Shown in pieces: positions 23,714-36,727 of a stretch of 64,000 bases of DNA; position 1 is the first letter of the stretch, and each line of letters begins with the position of its first letter. The notes under the pieces were generated by a model, which did no database searches, was not told the origin of the DNA, and worked only from the letters and a program-made list of their open reading frames with translations. A program made the translations under genes and the position numbers. The stretch comes from Ascaris suum (Eukaryota > Nematoda > Chromadorea > Rhabditida > Ascarididae): positions 3,112,501 through 3,176,500 of the forward strand of contig CM024185.1 in assembly GCA_013433145.1 (NCBI GenBank), given 5' to 3'.

Positions 23714-26700
23714 ATAAATAAAAGAATAAATAAATAAATAATTTGGCAGTGAATTTAATCGATCTGCGTGCACAGATCTTGTACGTTTTCTTCGTTTTAG
23801 GTCGAATCTTTCTAGTTAAACAATCGGGCGTTCGTTGAGTATGATATTTGACGATATGGATAATCCAGTAGATCGGCTTTATCGAATCGTTAGCCTATCC
23901 ATGTATTCGTCCATCTGTTGGTGGTGACAATACACATACACACACGCACACACACACACATTGATGGCCTGTAATCGAACGATCGTAATATACCCCTCAA
24001 CACCACTATTAGCACAGATCGCCTGTCATATGGTCACTTTAGCACGCCAACACATGCGAACAGATTGCGTCTTTACACCGGAAATACGATACCACACTAT
24101 CTTTTTATATATCAAACACCCCTCACCGAATCCCCCACCGATATCGGGCTTTTTTTTTAAACCAAGAATGTACACATGGTATTTTTCTGGTTTAAATAGT
24201 CCATCAAAAAAAAGTCTCGAAAAATTGCTTCTAAAATTTGTAGTCGTTTTAAGAGCGATTCAAATCGCCTCTTTTTTTCTCTAATTTTCTTTTTCATTCA
24301 TTCGATACATACGGCGGTTTGTATCTCTTAGCCTCCTTAACTATATCATTACTTATCACTGTGATAGTTGTTTCTTTCAGTTGTTCATCTTTAAAGTTTT
24401 TTATTTTCGGTTTTTCTTTTATTCGGCAAAAAAAAATGATGGAAATTTTTATTGCTTTTTCCGGCAGAAATTGTTTTTTTAACGCTATTTTTTGCTCATA
24501 AAATTTCCATCAATACAAATGTGCAATTCCGCTAAATATCGGCTACCATGTGTCATTATATAACATAACGTATTGCTAAACTTTTTTTTAAAATGAAATA
24601 TGTGTTATGTATAATAACGATTTATATTTTGTAACACATTTCGTTGTTACGCTTTATATCTATTGTTAACTTCGGATCATATTTAGCTAGCAATTATTGT
24701 TGTTAATCATTTTCTAGTAGGAAATCTGCTTGAGTAAAAACTTTCAAACATTTAATAACAAATTACTCATTAACAGGTATAATTGCTGACAGGTATACGT
24801 ATATTAACAGGTACAAGTAAAGATGACAGGTATATGTATATTAACTAGCGTAGGTATAGCTAAGCTCTAAATTTTTGGTTGAGTAATTGATTTTAGCCCA
24901 CAAATATCTCTTAAGGGAAGTATTTTGCGGTTGATTGAAAAAATTGAACTGATTGAATAATTGATTATAAAAGAGAAATAGTCGTCGAATACATGACAGT
25001 AAATATAATGCTTATTATTTTTTGAAATCATAAAGTAAATTTAACTATACGGCAGATGTAAAACAAAATAGATCCCTAGGGAAAATAAATTGTGCAGTAA
25101 TGCATTATTACATCCCCACTAACATGCTAGCATGCTTCTCATTTGAAGCATAGAGGGAGAGAGAGAGAGGTGATTGATACCGATTTCGAAATAGCGGTGT
25201 TGCTGTTTAAGAGAGACTTGCTGATAGAAGTGATAGATACTTCGTCGTTTTTTTTTATTACGCCCACTCTTTCCTCTGCAGTGTTGATCACAACATCGAA
25301 TCAACTGAATCATGGTCGCGTGCATCATTTTTCATCAAGCTCTATGTTCCTCCCCGCTACTTCATCCTTATGAAGCACAAATGACGAGGATCATAAGCCA
25401 AGGGAGAGGGAAAGGGAGAGTCTCTTCCTTCTTCCTCCCTCCTCTTAAATTCTCTCCTGCTCTCTTCCTCACCCCACCTCTCCCTCCCACCTTTCTCTGA
25501 AAGCATTGATTAACAACGAAGCTGCCTTTCGTTATTACGCCAAAATTTTTCGATGGGTCATGAAGGGTTCATTTGATTAAATAGCGCTAAAAAATAGAAA
25601 ATACGGTCACGCTCTATGGCACTCTTTTTTGTCACGAAATTTTTGATTTTTCATTCCTTGCAGTGAGCCAAAATCCAGGTTACAGGAGGTGAAGATTGGG
25701 GAACTCCCTCTTATGTTCAATGGAAAACTCAAATAAAAGAAAGCTGATCACGAAGGGTCCCTTCTCATTCGATTTTCTTATATTTCAGAGGGGAGTCAAG
25801 TCGGTTCTCCCCCCCCCTCCTTCTCTTTCCTCTCCTCCATTCCTCCCCCGTCGGTGTGTCGCAATTCCAGAGGGATTGAGTAGAACAATGCGATTAAACA
25901 TTCAATTATTCAATAGAAATTAATGGCTAAAAGTTTCAACGGTCTCAAATAGGACTTATCGGCATACCTTTTGAGGTGCACTTCGATTCCATAATCCAAT
26001 TTCATCAATTTCATGCCGCTGCTCAGCGCGTGTAATCCCCCTTTGAAAATATGTTAGACGATGTTAGTTGAATAGTTTGTAATAGTTTACTTCCGGTTTT
26101 TTTTTGATTCTCTTTTTCACCTTTTTTCATTCTCTCTTTCTCGTTTTCCTTCTTTCTTTCTCATTTTTTCTCTTTGAAGGCTGCAAAAAAAAAAAAAAAA
26201 AAAATTCAAAAAAAAGAGCAAATTATATATATTACACCAAACACTTCATCATTTCTTATATGGTATTTTTATTTTTTTGCGTCGGTAATATTAATAGTTT
26301 TTGAAATATTAAATTGAGCTATTTATTCAGATTATTATACGTTAAACATTTTCCGTTCATTGAGATATTTTTTCGATATATCTGAACTTATACCTGAAAA
26401 GATTGCAGAATTTTTAGAACTTTCACATAGAATTTATTCCCCATAACTTGAAAAAAAAAAAAAAGAGATTGCATCGTTGATATTCCATTGAAATTTTTGC
26501 TCTAGGGATTTTTATATTTGTACTTAACTTCTCAGAAACCTTCAAAGAACATTTTTCGACTGTATTTCTTTTTTCGAGAAGGATAGTATAATTTTAGAGA
26601 ATGTAAAATATTTTCGAATAAAATATGATATTTTTGAAGTATATATTAATAAGAAAAACCATTTAAACAAGTAGAAGTAACATTAGCAAGTAATGGCTAT

Positions 26701-29700
26701 CTCATCGAATGAGTGCTGCATTATCAAAACATTCAATGAATTTTTTCGACGGATTTTTATAAAGTATTGGCTCGAAAAAAAATTCAAAATTTTGAAGAAT
26801 TATTCCCCAACTTTCCCATTTGATATCTATTATTGAGCTTTCGAAATACCCATATAAATTTTTATTTTTTTTTAATATTCCTAAAGCAAACTTTCCACAT
26901 AACTGTGCTGCAAACATTAAAAATTTTTTAAAAAATTAGAATGATTAACGGCTTCCGATGAATATATAAAGTCCACGTCGAAATCATGCTGTCTTACTTT
27001 TTCCCTCCACCCGATTCCTGAGTCTCCTTCTCTCCTTCCTCCTCTTCTTTCTGTACCTTCCCTTTTCCTTATCGTCCTTTCCGCATCTTTTTCTATTCTT
27101 CACTAAAATCCTGCTGCATTCTTAGTTCATACAACGAAAAAAAAATCAGTTCAAAAATTTTAATAAAAATTTCATATTCGATGAAATAATTTCATTTATA
27201 CGATGGATTATCGGTTTGATGCCTTAAGAATGTTCATTTAAATTAATCGTTATTACCATTCATTAGTGTTCATTTATTTTCGATATACAAAACTTCAAAA
27301 ATATTAATGATTCACTATCGAAATCGATATAAATGTCACTAAAGAATTTGATGGTCTCAATTCGAGGTCATTGAATCGTAAATATTCTCATTGAATATCA
27401 ATCGCTCTCATAGATTGACGTTCGATGTTCCAATATGCATTGACCTTATTTTGTATCTTTAAAATGTTTTGAACATTATTTCTTCTATTTTCATATATTA
27501 TATAGCACTTGGAAATTCTCTTCTTTTGTACACTAATTTATAGGCAGTGTTATTTCTATGGGGAAATAAAAGAAAGAAAATTAGGAGGGGAAGGGGGGGG
27601 GTGGGGAGTGATGCGGAGCGAGATTTAAACTTAAGTTCGACTCTTAAAGTTTGAGCTAAGCTATTCTCGATTTCATCATCAAAGATTCATGAAATCTAAG
27701 AAACTTGAACGCTACTTAGTGAAATTCGCCCACTTTTCTATGAAAGTTTCTCTTTAATCGTTATATTCGTAATGATTATTGCTGAGTGTCATAGTGAAAA
27801 AAAATTTCTATTTGTTCCTTAGGAATGGATCATTAATCTGCAAAGTAAACGTGAAAAATCCTCAGCAATACAAATATTTACACACTCATCGTTTCTTCAA
27901 AGATTTTCTTATTCACCAACATAACGACGATATTTCTTAAATGGATTAAAGAAGTGGAAATCGGAATGCGCATAGGAGAGGTCATTTGTTTAAATGCTTA
28001 GTGGAGATACTCCAATTCCGCCGATTCATGTTACCTTTTCATCGATTCCGAGGTGATACTAAGCTTATTCCACACTCATGATAATTATGCTTGAAATTGA
28101 ACAATTAATAACAGCAGACAATTTCTAAAGCGTAACAATGAGTATCATCTTACATTTTATTTCTACAAGTTATCTGAATATATCTAAAGCATTTAACAAA
28201 AGCCATTTCAATATGATGAAACCATATTTTCATATACGATCGATCGATTATTCAAATTTTCAGTCAAAAACTTACATTACACTGCATTTGATTGATTCAA
28301 ATTAAAGTTTTTTTTCCTCCTCATTTATTTCTCTATATTATACAATGAACGACGTTGAAATATTTGATAAAATAAGGAATTATTGTATTTTTTGATAATG
28401 AAAGGGAAAAAAAGGAAAGAATATTTCGCTCCAAGCACCGCTACTCCTCTAGCTCTCCCATCTTTCCCACCAGCTTTTCCTTCTTGCTCCCCTTCCGCAC
28501 CCCCCAATCCTCCTCCACCCCACTCCCCGTCGTCGTCGCTCCTATTCTTCCTCCTCCTCCTTCCATGCACTCCTTCGTTTCTCTCCTTCTCTTTTCAACG
28601 AGATTTTAATGGACTAAACACGTTTCATTATCGCTTGTGATCGATCATTCGACTCTAAGGAATGATGACGTCCTTCTAATACTCGTAATTTTATTTGTTT
28701 CACCTTGAAGGTGCCACCGTATCGACACAGCGCCATTCACCTCGAACAGTTTTGTTAAGTTTGATTCGGCGTTTTCGATTTGTGATTCGTTAATGATGCT
28801 GCTATTTCTCTATGCAAATTATTGTTTCTCTTCAACATCATATTTCGTTGAAAATTTTATGGTGTCCCATTCATATAAAATCCTTTCATAAGAGTATTAG
28901 ATAAGTCCTAAAAAAATATAAAATTTTGTAAGAATTTTTTTATCTTTTAGGATATTATAATTCAACAAAAAAAAAAAAACCTCGAAGAAAACAAATCGTT
29001 TTTTTTTTTTTTTAAAAACATTCAGAGAAAATAAGTCGAAAAAAGGTCATTTGAATTGTTGAAGTAATGCGGTCATTGAGAGGAAAAAAAATTTTTTTTT
29101 TATTAGACAAAATTACACTTATATAATTTTAAATTTATGAAAATATTTATAAACGTAAATTATTTTAATTGATAAAATTATTTTCAACAATTTTAGGCAT
29201 ATTATCGAAAATGTGATCAATTATTTAACTCTGAGTAATTGTAGTATTTTTCAAATTTAATCATTCATTTAAAGATTTTCATTAAATAAAATTCTCTTTA
29301 TCTTCATCCTTCGTCTCGTCCTTCTCCTCAATGATTAGTTCATAGAAGCATTTTTTTAATAAATATTTCGTGCAGTAGTTTAAAATTGCAACTCGATAGA
29401 TCCACACCGATCCTTAGCGAATGATTGATCATCAAGTCAATCAAGTAAATTGTTTAAACTATCGAAATAGAAATAATATTAACAAGGAAAAATACGAATT
29501 ATGGGAAAACAGACGAGTAGTTCAGCTATATCACCTAGCGATAGCAGCAGGAAAGTGGTGGGGGCGGGGGGGGGGACAAGTGGGGGGAGGTAAACCCCTA
29601 AAATGAAAGCGTATCATAGAATTGAGCGCACCATTGAGTCACATAGGAATTGCTCAATAGTAAACGATAAAATGCGGCGGCGCAACAATGATGGAGCCTA

Positions 29701-30784
29701 AACACGATGGGAGACCTTTGCAAAAAATCTTCGTGAAACAACGTCGCGAACTCTCTTTGGATAGCCGCCCGCCTCATAATCCAATAAAACTGCTGAATAT
29801 TTTCGATGGGAAGCAAACCATTTCTCTGAGATTGCACTACTTCATTTTCGCTTTATGTGTATATATGTTAACGCCCATTTGGGGCGAATAGAATATGAGA
29901 ACAAATAAGAAAAATTTGCATAGCTGATATTCTAAATCCTGGAACTTGGTAGATGAGAGCATGAAACCGGAGTCAGGAGTGGGAGGGAAAGGGGTGGAGA
30001 TGGAGATCTGGAAAGAAAAATACCATAGGTTAAGTTCCTTAAATTCGTTCAATGACAACGATGCCGCCAGTTTTAGAAACAGCCACGTAAAACTTTTCAT
30101 GGAACTTTATTCATACGAGAAATGTAATGATTATCAAGCGATTGACACTGTGTAAAATCAGATCAGTGCATTCTTCATCGATTGATTGCTAATTGATGGA
30201 TAGATTGACCGGAATTTCGATCGATCGATAATCAAAACCGGATGGAAAAAATGAACTTCTATCATCGATCACCGCAGATCACCTTATAGCTTCTGTGTCG
30301 GAACGGTTTACAACAAATTCCTCTCCTCCCTCTGCACCCCGTTTTCCATCATGTAGGATTTTGATCAATTTCATGTTGTTATAATGCTTTGCTAAGTAAT
30401 TTTTTATACAATTTCTACTGTAATCCAATTACAAATAAAACCTCTGATCGTATCCACCTATGTCGGCCTACTCACCAGGTTATAGTCTTGAATACTACCT
30501 CATTATCCTACAGTGTGTGGCCATTTCTATTAAATCATCCAAAAAAGTTTCTATGTGTGTGCTCAAAAAAAATTTACTGCAAGTAAACTGTTGATATTCT
30601 AAACATTTGCTCTAAATATAATCTATGAGGAATCAAAAGCATCACAACATGACGATATGAAGATGAATAGAAAAAAAACATGTGTGGTCAACATGAATGG
30701 CGCATATGTCCGACGTATTCATCCATTTATCGCAAAGTAAAGTCATCGACCGATGATCTAAGAGGTTTTTGAAATCGGATGCCA
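23714..30784. other. Large AT-rich interval without a supported gene
   Basis: T-rich on the + strand with many homopolymers (A20 near 26184-26203, T15 near 28999). Pyrimidine-rich blocks lie at 25.42-25.50, 27.0-27.12 and 28.44-28.58 kb. Frames of 60-85 codons at 29.4-30.1 kb are open on both strands and cannot be resolved. A pair of related 20-base strings (GACAGGTATAYGTATATTAA) lies near 24790 and 24828. Confidence 0.35.
23930..23960. repeat. (CA)n microsatellite
   Basis: Short CA dinucleotide repeat with one CG interruption. Confidence 0.9.
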
Positions 30785-30965
30785 CTAAGAGAGGGCGAAA
30801 GTTGATTTTGCGGCATAGGTATATCGAACAAAGAGCAAACTTTGTCGGCTCCGGTAAAAGAGAGATTGAGTTGCGAGCAGCAAATTAGGCTCATCTTTGT
30901 TTAGGTAATTGTGGCTATCGTTAGGACTTCCTTTGAGCTCGATGACCTCAGCCGGCCCTAATTGC
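30785..30965 (-). CDS. Candidate terminal exon, unassigned
   Basis: After a minus-strand acceptor-like GGCAATTAG near 30958 one frame stays open through PAEVIELKGSPNDSHNYLNK and LLLATQSLFYRSRQSLL to a TAG at 30785. It lies about 400 bp downstream, in the minus sense, of the candidate at 31352-31590. The pair could be two exons of one gene. No family recognised. Confidence 0.25.
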
Positions 30966-31249
30966 CGCCCCCCTATAAACAAACTTTACGATGCAATACA
31001 TCCGCCGCATTCCGCCTACAAACTAAAACTATGCAAATTCGCTTTGCCTTTCGTCATTCTTCTATATATGTACCGCCTTTTATTTTTATTTCCATACTTG
31101 TGCCATATGCTCATCTTCAACTGATGCATATTTCACCGAATAATCTCGACTTAATTAGGATATATTTGAACATAAACCTTCAATTGAATATCTCAAGACC
31201 GTTTTAGCTTTTTCCTCCTATTCCAGGGTTACAGGTATGATATACCTGC

Positions 31250-31296
31250 AAAGCGTTACGTTGGTTACAGGTTACGTTGGTTACGTCAAGCACCAA
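31250..31296. repeat. Short tandem duplication of a GTTACGTTGGTTAC unit
   Basis: Two adjacent near-identical 16-base units (GTTACGTTGGTTACAG, then GTTACGTTGGTTACGT). Confidence 0.8.
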
Positions 31297-31351
31297 CACA
31301 AACTGTTGAAGGAATTGGTTTAAATATACCTTCAAAAGTAAATCGGTATTA

Positions 31352-31590
31352 TTAGTCCACGTCCAGAAACTGTCTTTGCAATTGGCTTAGGATTAAATGC
31401 GGTCTCGATTCCGGTCGCTGTCCTTGGAGAACCGGATTTAACCTGGACCCTTTTGCATTTTGCAATTGACGGAAAAGATTTGCAAAAAAGCGATTAGCAA
31501 TGATTTGTTTCATAAAGGCATGTTTATTCGGAAATATTTCATCGAGCATTTTAAAAGCAGAGCCCGCAAGGCGATCACTCATAAGCACAG
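31352..31590 (-). CDS. Candidate exon, unassigned
   Basis: An 80-codon minus frame containing SDRLAGSAFKMLDEIFPNKH and FMKQIIANRFFANLFRQL. Its mixed charged/hydrophobic periodicity suggests helices. The + strand is also open for 73 codons here, so strand is uncertain, and no strong donor is visible at the end. No family recognised. Confidence 0.25.
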
Positions 31591-32535
31591 CATTTCGTTG
31601 ACAGCTGCTTCAATGCACAGCTGCATTATTATGCGCTCAACAAACTGTTACAAAGTGGTACCGATTTCAAGAGTTTTGTGAGGCGTTCTATATGGCGATG
31701 CAATGGGAGGAGGGGAGGCGGGAAGTCGCAACAAAACTTCAAAAATGCAAACGCATTTCAAAGTATAAAACACATTTAACCAGACGTTATGTGCAATGTG
31801 TGACGGCAAGGTTGTGTTAGAGTACGATTGCCTGAGAAAGTAAATATAGAGAATATGGTTGACCTCGAGGTAGTGGCTGTCTTATTGTCGTCAGTTTATT
31901 GCTGTGATCAGCCAATCTATTAATATTACAGTATGGCCGCCTTATCGGCAGGTTTCTTTGTAAATCACTATTGAATGCATATGATCTGAAAAAGGAAATC
32001 ATTTCTTAAAAAAAAAAACTTTCTGAACCAGACGGCTGGTTGTTGTGTTCATTATTTCGAGCCAGTCATGCACATACTGAATAAGTGACCGATCGGTGGA
32101 TTGTTTTCCGAGTTTCTCAACAACACTCGATTACAATAACTTCTTTATCTATCTATCCACAAAGACCAAACGATAAGACTAACGTCTTTATGTGGGATTT
32201 ATTAGTATATTTTACTGAAATTCGTCTTTCGAATCGTTCATTTTGTTACCAATCCAACTAGTCGCCCTATAAAATAAACGCGAATATTCGTTTTGAAATT
32301 TTCTTTAAAGGCAATAATTTTCATCAATTTTTCCATATTATTGTATGTGCAATTTACCTCTCTTAGAGCGATTTGCGCCTCATTGTTAAGAAAAAAAATT
32401 TTCGTTAGGTTATTAGTAAATTTTACCGGGTCGAAAGTCAGTTTTCCACTTAATGACTCTGTTTTTAAACCTCAAATAACAACGTGGGCAATGCATAAAC
32501 GCTCTGAAATGACCATATTCATCCATGTTTTCCAG

Positions 32536-32660
32536 CACATAAATCAAGATAGGGAATACTGCGAATGGATCTTGATTGAATTTGGGCTCTTTGGAACACG
32601 AGTTTTAAAATATTGCATCTTTTTTTTTGGGAATTGCACCGATATTTACTGCCAAGAAAG
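32536..32660 (+). CDS. Candidate internal exon, Cys-containing
   Basis: A 125-bp + strand segment between acceptor ATGTTTTCCAG and donor CAAGAAAG|GTAAATC, open in phase 0. It encodes HINQDREYCEWILIEFGLFG and ends FGNCTDIYCQE. The frame continues upstream to an ATG at 32293 with a signal-like hydrophobic start, so an unspliced 123-codon frame is the alternative. No family recognised. Confidence 0.27.
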
Positions 32661-35600
32661 GTAAATCTTCTTAGGTACTGAAGGTGTTGTATAGTTGAGG
32701 GCGATTCTTCCAATACTTTTTTCTGTGCTAAATGACTGAAATACTATATTTACTGCAATAGAAACCTAGAAGACTCTATTTTTCGATATTTGAGAAATGT
32801 TTCCTATTCCGAATGAAGGGATTATTCAAATGTACTGAACTAATAAGTTGCAATATTTAACGGAATACGGTATTTTATGGAAAATTCACTCATCATTTGC
32901 AATTACCAACCTGAAATAAGATAGCAAATACGTATTCGAATATGAAGGAATTTGTTCATGAAAGAGTTTCACATCAGTCAATACGATGATCACATAATTG
33001 CAGCTCCGAGATCAAGTTTCTATGCCATTAACGGTACTCAGCACTAATCTCTTACCGATAGCATATCTCTTACATTTCTCAGCATATTTTCTAATAATCC
33101 CTTAAATCATATTAATTTACACTAATAAAATAAAATAATATAACAAAGGTAATAATTAAAGGTAATATATAACAAATGAAATATAATGAAATAATTTATT
33201 ATTATTATTTTTAGTACTATCATTTATCAATGTATATTTATTACTACCACAAATTGAAACATTAAATGAAGAGCATAAAATAGCGGATATTTATCTATTT
33301 TGTTTAGAAGTTATAAATTTCAAAATTCGTTCATTTTTCTTTCTATTACAATTGTGCCTTTTTCGTCGATATATTGCAATACACCTGGATGGGACAGAAA
33401 CGATTCTTAGAGCAAAAATATCCGATATTTCCGATATAAATCACCTAGAGACGACAATGGAAATTAATATAACATTTAATGTGCAGCGTCATGCATAAAT
33501 TTGATATCTCAAGTTGTGATTTGTGGAAGGGCGTGACCATTGAGCTATAATACTGTCGTATTTTAAGCTCTTATGCACCTAACATGTGGGATTTCCCGTC
33601 AAAACAGCTGTCGATTTGATTATGAAAACGATCGGAAACGGCGTCGAACGTCGTTCGGATTACCGCATCCTATATAATTGCATCTTTTCATTAACGAATC
33701 ATTCGAAACATATCGTAATGGAATTTCATCTATCGTAGTGCTTCAAATATCGTATTGAGAGGAAAAACTTAAGGTTTTCCCGCTTTTTTCTATCGTATAG
33801 AGGAAAAAGTTGAGGAAAAAGTTACACTTTTGTCTATTCGGAAGAATGTAGGCATCGAGTAAATTTCGTATAGAATCCCTCCTCGCTTTCCCGCTTTCCC
33901 CCTCTCAGGGTTTATCACTTTATTCTCAGCGAGATAATACGGATGATTTCGAAAATTCTTTATGCGAAGCAACAATAATATTTGGCCCTCCTAAGCTTAT
34001 AAGAGCAAATTATTTTTGAAGTATCATAGTTAACAAGGGAATTTTATCAGAATATTATTAGGAGAAAAGGCCAATGAGATAAGGGTTATTTTCTACGTGC
34101 ACGTCGAAGAGCGGCCACTCGAGGGGATGGGGTTTTATTCAAGTGGAACGGTATTCTCATTATATTCTGATAAAATCGTATATTGAAACTTACACCTATC
34201 TAATTGATTTTTTTTTCAATTTATTATTTTTTCTCATATATTTATCGCATATTTATAAGCTACTATTATTATAGCTCTTTTTACTACTTCCCTCTTTTTG
34301 AAATTATACTTCAACTACAATAAACTTAAAATATAAGCATCTATAAACAAAGTTAATTTTATTACTGCTATAAATTTTCTCCAAAACGTTTCAATAAGTT
34401 ACAGTAAATCCAAAATAGAGCCCCCTCTTTGAATTCAAAACTCTCCTTGATATCATTTTAAGTATGACTATGTTATTCCTCTGAAAGAAAAAAAAACCTC
34501 TGCAAATAATATTTAAAAATTTGTGCATAATTTTTTTTTTTTTTTTGCAATCTGTTATTGAAAGGACGCCACGCTGTCTGCTTTTCAGCGTTCAAATACG
34601 GTATTTTAGAGCATTCAAACGGCAAATATGCGCATTCATTTTCAATGCGAATAACACATTGTGGAAAGTGCTCTAAAGAGAGAGAGAGAGAGAGTGGGGA
34701 AAAAAAAACTGTATCCGATTCGAATAGAACGCAATATTATTTGAATGTATCACACGCGAATACATACAAGCTAAAAATAAACCAATTGGCTTTCTCGGAG
34801 AGAGTTCGTATTATACACGTAAATGCCCAACATAATGTGTTGCCCTCATGTTATTCGTTTCTTTTCGTTTCAATTATTATTTCTATAGAAAATTATTATT
34901 ATTATTATTTTTTTTGTTAATTGAATCATTAAAAAAAAAAAAAGCAAGATCGACAAATGATTAGATGGATTTTATGGGAAATTAAATGAAAATTGGGCAG
35001 GAAAATTGGAACAGAACGAATTAATTTATGGGTAATTTAGAAGTTAGAAAAAAAAAGTAAAATCAGCTAGTTTATGTAACAACGAATAAAATATAAATAT
35101 TATGGAAATGAATAAATGAAGCGGAAGAGAAGATAGCTTCAATTAGATGCAAATGCAAGATGGTTGCGTAATAATTGCTGAATAACGTGTTAGCTCAATA
35201 AGGTCTTGCCCTTTTTTCCTGTCTCCTCCCTCCTCCCCCTCCGCCCTCCCTCCCACTTCGCGACCGCTTCCATTCGTTTCCTAGAATCTCCCTTTTGAGG
35301 GAATTGCTGTGCACGAACGAAGTGAATAATACACACTGAATAAAGAAACCACCCTGCGGCCTGATGGTGTGTTTAATGTCGATATTACACAGTTGTTGGT
35401 GGGTGTATGCATCACGGAAGTGGTCTCTTTTGTAAAGTAATGCGGGCGTTCGTCTTTGAATGAGCCAACTCAATTCGTCAACACATCACAACGGCCTTCA
35501 ACGAACACCCGAGAACCAACCCCTTACAACAATCTGTTTTATTGTAATATCGCCAATATATCTATTCGTTCATCGGTGGTTTACACTATCCTATTGGAAA

Positions 35601-36433
35601 TGATTCAAGTACACGTTTTCTGCACTTCTTAAAATTCACTTCGCAAATAACTTTTACCTCATAAATTGCTTCTTGAAATTAAAATAAGAAAAGCTGTAAT
35701 ATATAACTTTACACTATATTACAGTAACATATAAGAATATATAGTCAAGTTGTAGAAAACAACAAATAGATCGCTGAGATGAAATAATTTCTGTCATTGA
35801 TCATTGTAAGATAATTAAAAAGAAATATCTCTAGAAGCTATATATTTCAAATTTCTACGAGTATCCTATTATTATTTTCATCTCTGATCCATTGGTGTTA
35901 AAAAAAATGAGGCATATTTCTTAGCCACGTAAGGTATTTCCGGAATTTCTTATCTACATACGGTATTTCCTGAATACGGTGAATTTAATTCAGGAATGAT
36001 TAAAGGGATAGCGAGAGGAACAACACAATCTTAATCATTTTGGCACAACATAAAGTGCTTATAACATACCAAAATCAACGTCACAAACGGTAAAGAAATG
36101 ATAAAAGTGCATTCCTCAAAGAGCAGCTTTTCAAATTTGAGTCCAGCGCACTCGTTTCCTCTTCTTCTCCTTTCTTCCTCTTCCACCTCCCTAATTCCCC
36201 CCCCCCCTCCTCCTCCCCCAGTCACCGTCAACTCGCTCAACTCGAAGTTCCCTTTTATCGTTTAGACCTCATCGATAGTCATACATGTTTGTGCCACTAG
36301 CGGATGTTATTTGCACATGAGTGCACACAAAATCGCCCTTCAAATAAAACGAATCGCCGCAAAACAAGGAAGGCAACATCCAAGGCTTGTCGTTTCCGCT
36401 GGGACACCTTCGCATAATTACGATTAAGCCCTT
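32661..36433. other. No supported gene
   Basis: AT-rich, with a (GA)9 tract at 34677-34694 and homopolymers at 34530-34546 and 34900-34915. Contains one copy of the dispersed GGGGTTTTATTC...ACGGTAT element at 34112-34160 and related ACGGTATTTCC motifs at 35.93-35.98 kb. Confidence 0.35.
34112..34160 (+). repeat. Dispersed repeat element, copy A
   Basis: Reads GGCCACTCGAGG, then GGGGTTTTATTCAAGTGGA, then ACGGTAT. It aligns with the copies at 56005-56050, 56758-56827 and partly 60527-60557. Confidence 0.5.
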
Positions 36434-36727
36434 TTGATCAAAAACTCGATTACCATTGAGAGCAAAAAAACAAACCTCAAAGAGACGCCTTTCGTTTTGC
36501 ATACGCTTGACATAGGCGTATTGTTTAGGAGAGTACGGGAATTTAAGAGAACAGACATTGAGACAGTTGAAAAGAGTGCATTTGGCAGTGCATCTTTCGT
36601 GTGCGTTGAACCGTGTGTGATGTTTTTGTCATCGTTGGACTCCGAATTGCATATGAATAAGGTCGTTTTGACGGGTGAAGGCGGTGCCGCAATTTATTTT
36701 TTCGCTGAGTTTTTCCGGTCGGTCTGA
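36434..36727 (+). CDS. Candidate + strand coding segment, unassigned
   Basis: A frame of 97 codons. The region from an acceptor-like TTGTTTAG near 36530 reads RRVREFKRTDIETVEKSAFG, then KVVLTGEGGAAIYFFAEFF, ending TGA at 36727. The + strand is G-over-C here, which fits + strand transcription. A minus frame is also open for 92 codons. No family recognised. Confidence 0.22.
   Translation: MIKNSITIESKKTNLKETPFVLHTLDIGVLFRRVREFKRTDIETVEKSAFGSASFVCVEPCVMFLSSLDSELHMNKVVLTGEGGAAIYFFAEFFRSV

Noticed and set aside
35195..35473. Gly/Arg-rich minus frame resembling an RGG protein
   Set aside because: Comes from a pyrimidine-rich simple-sequence block; no splice sites in a consistent frame.
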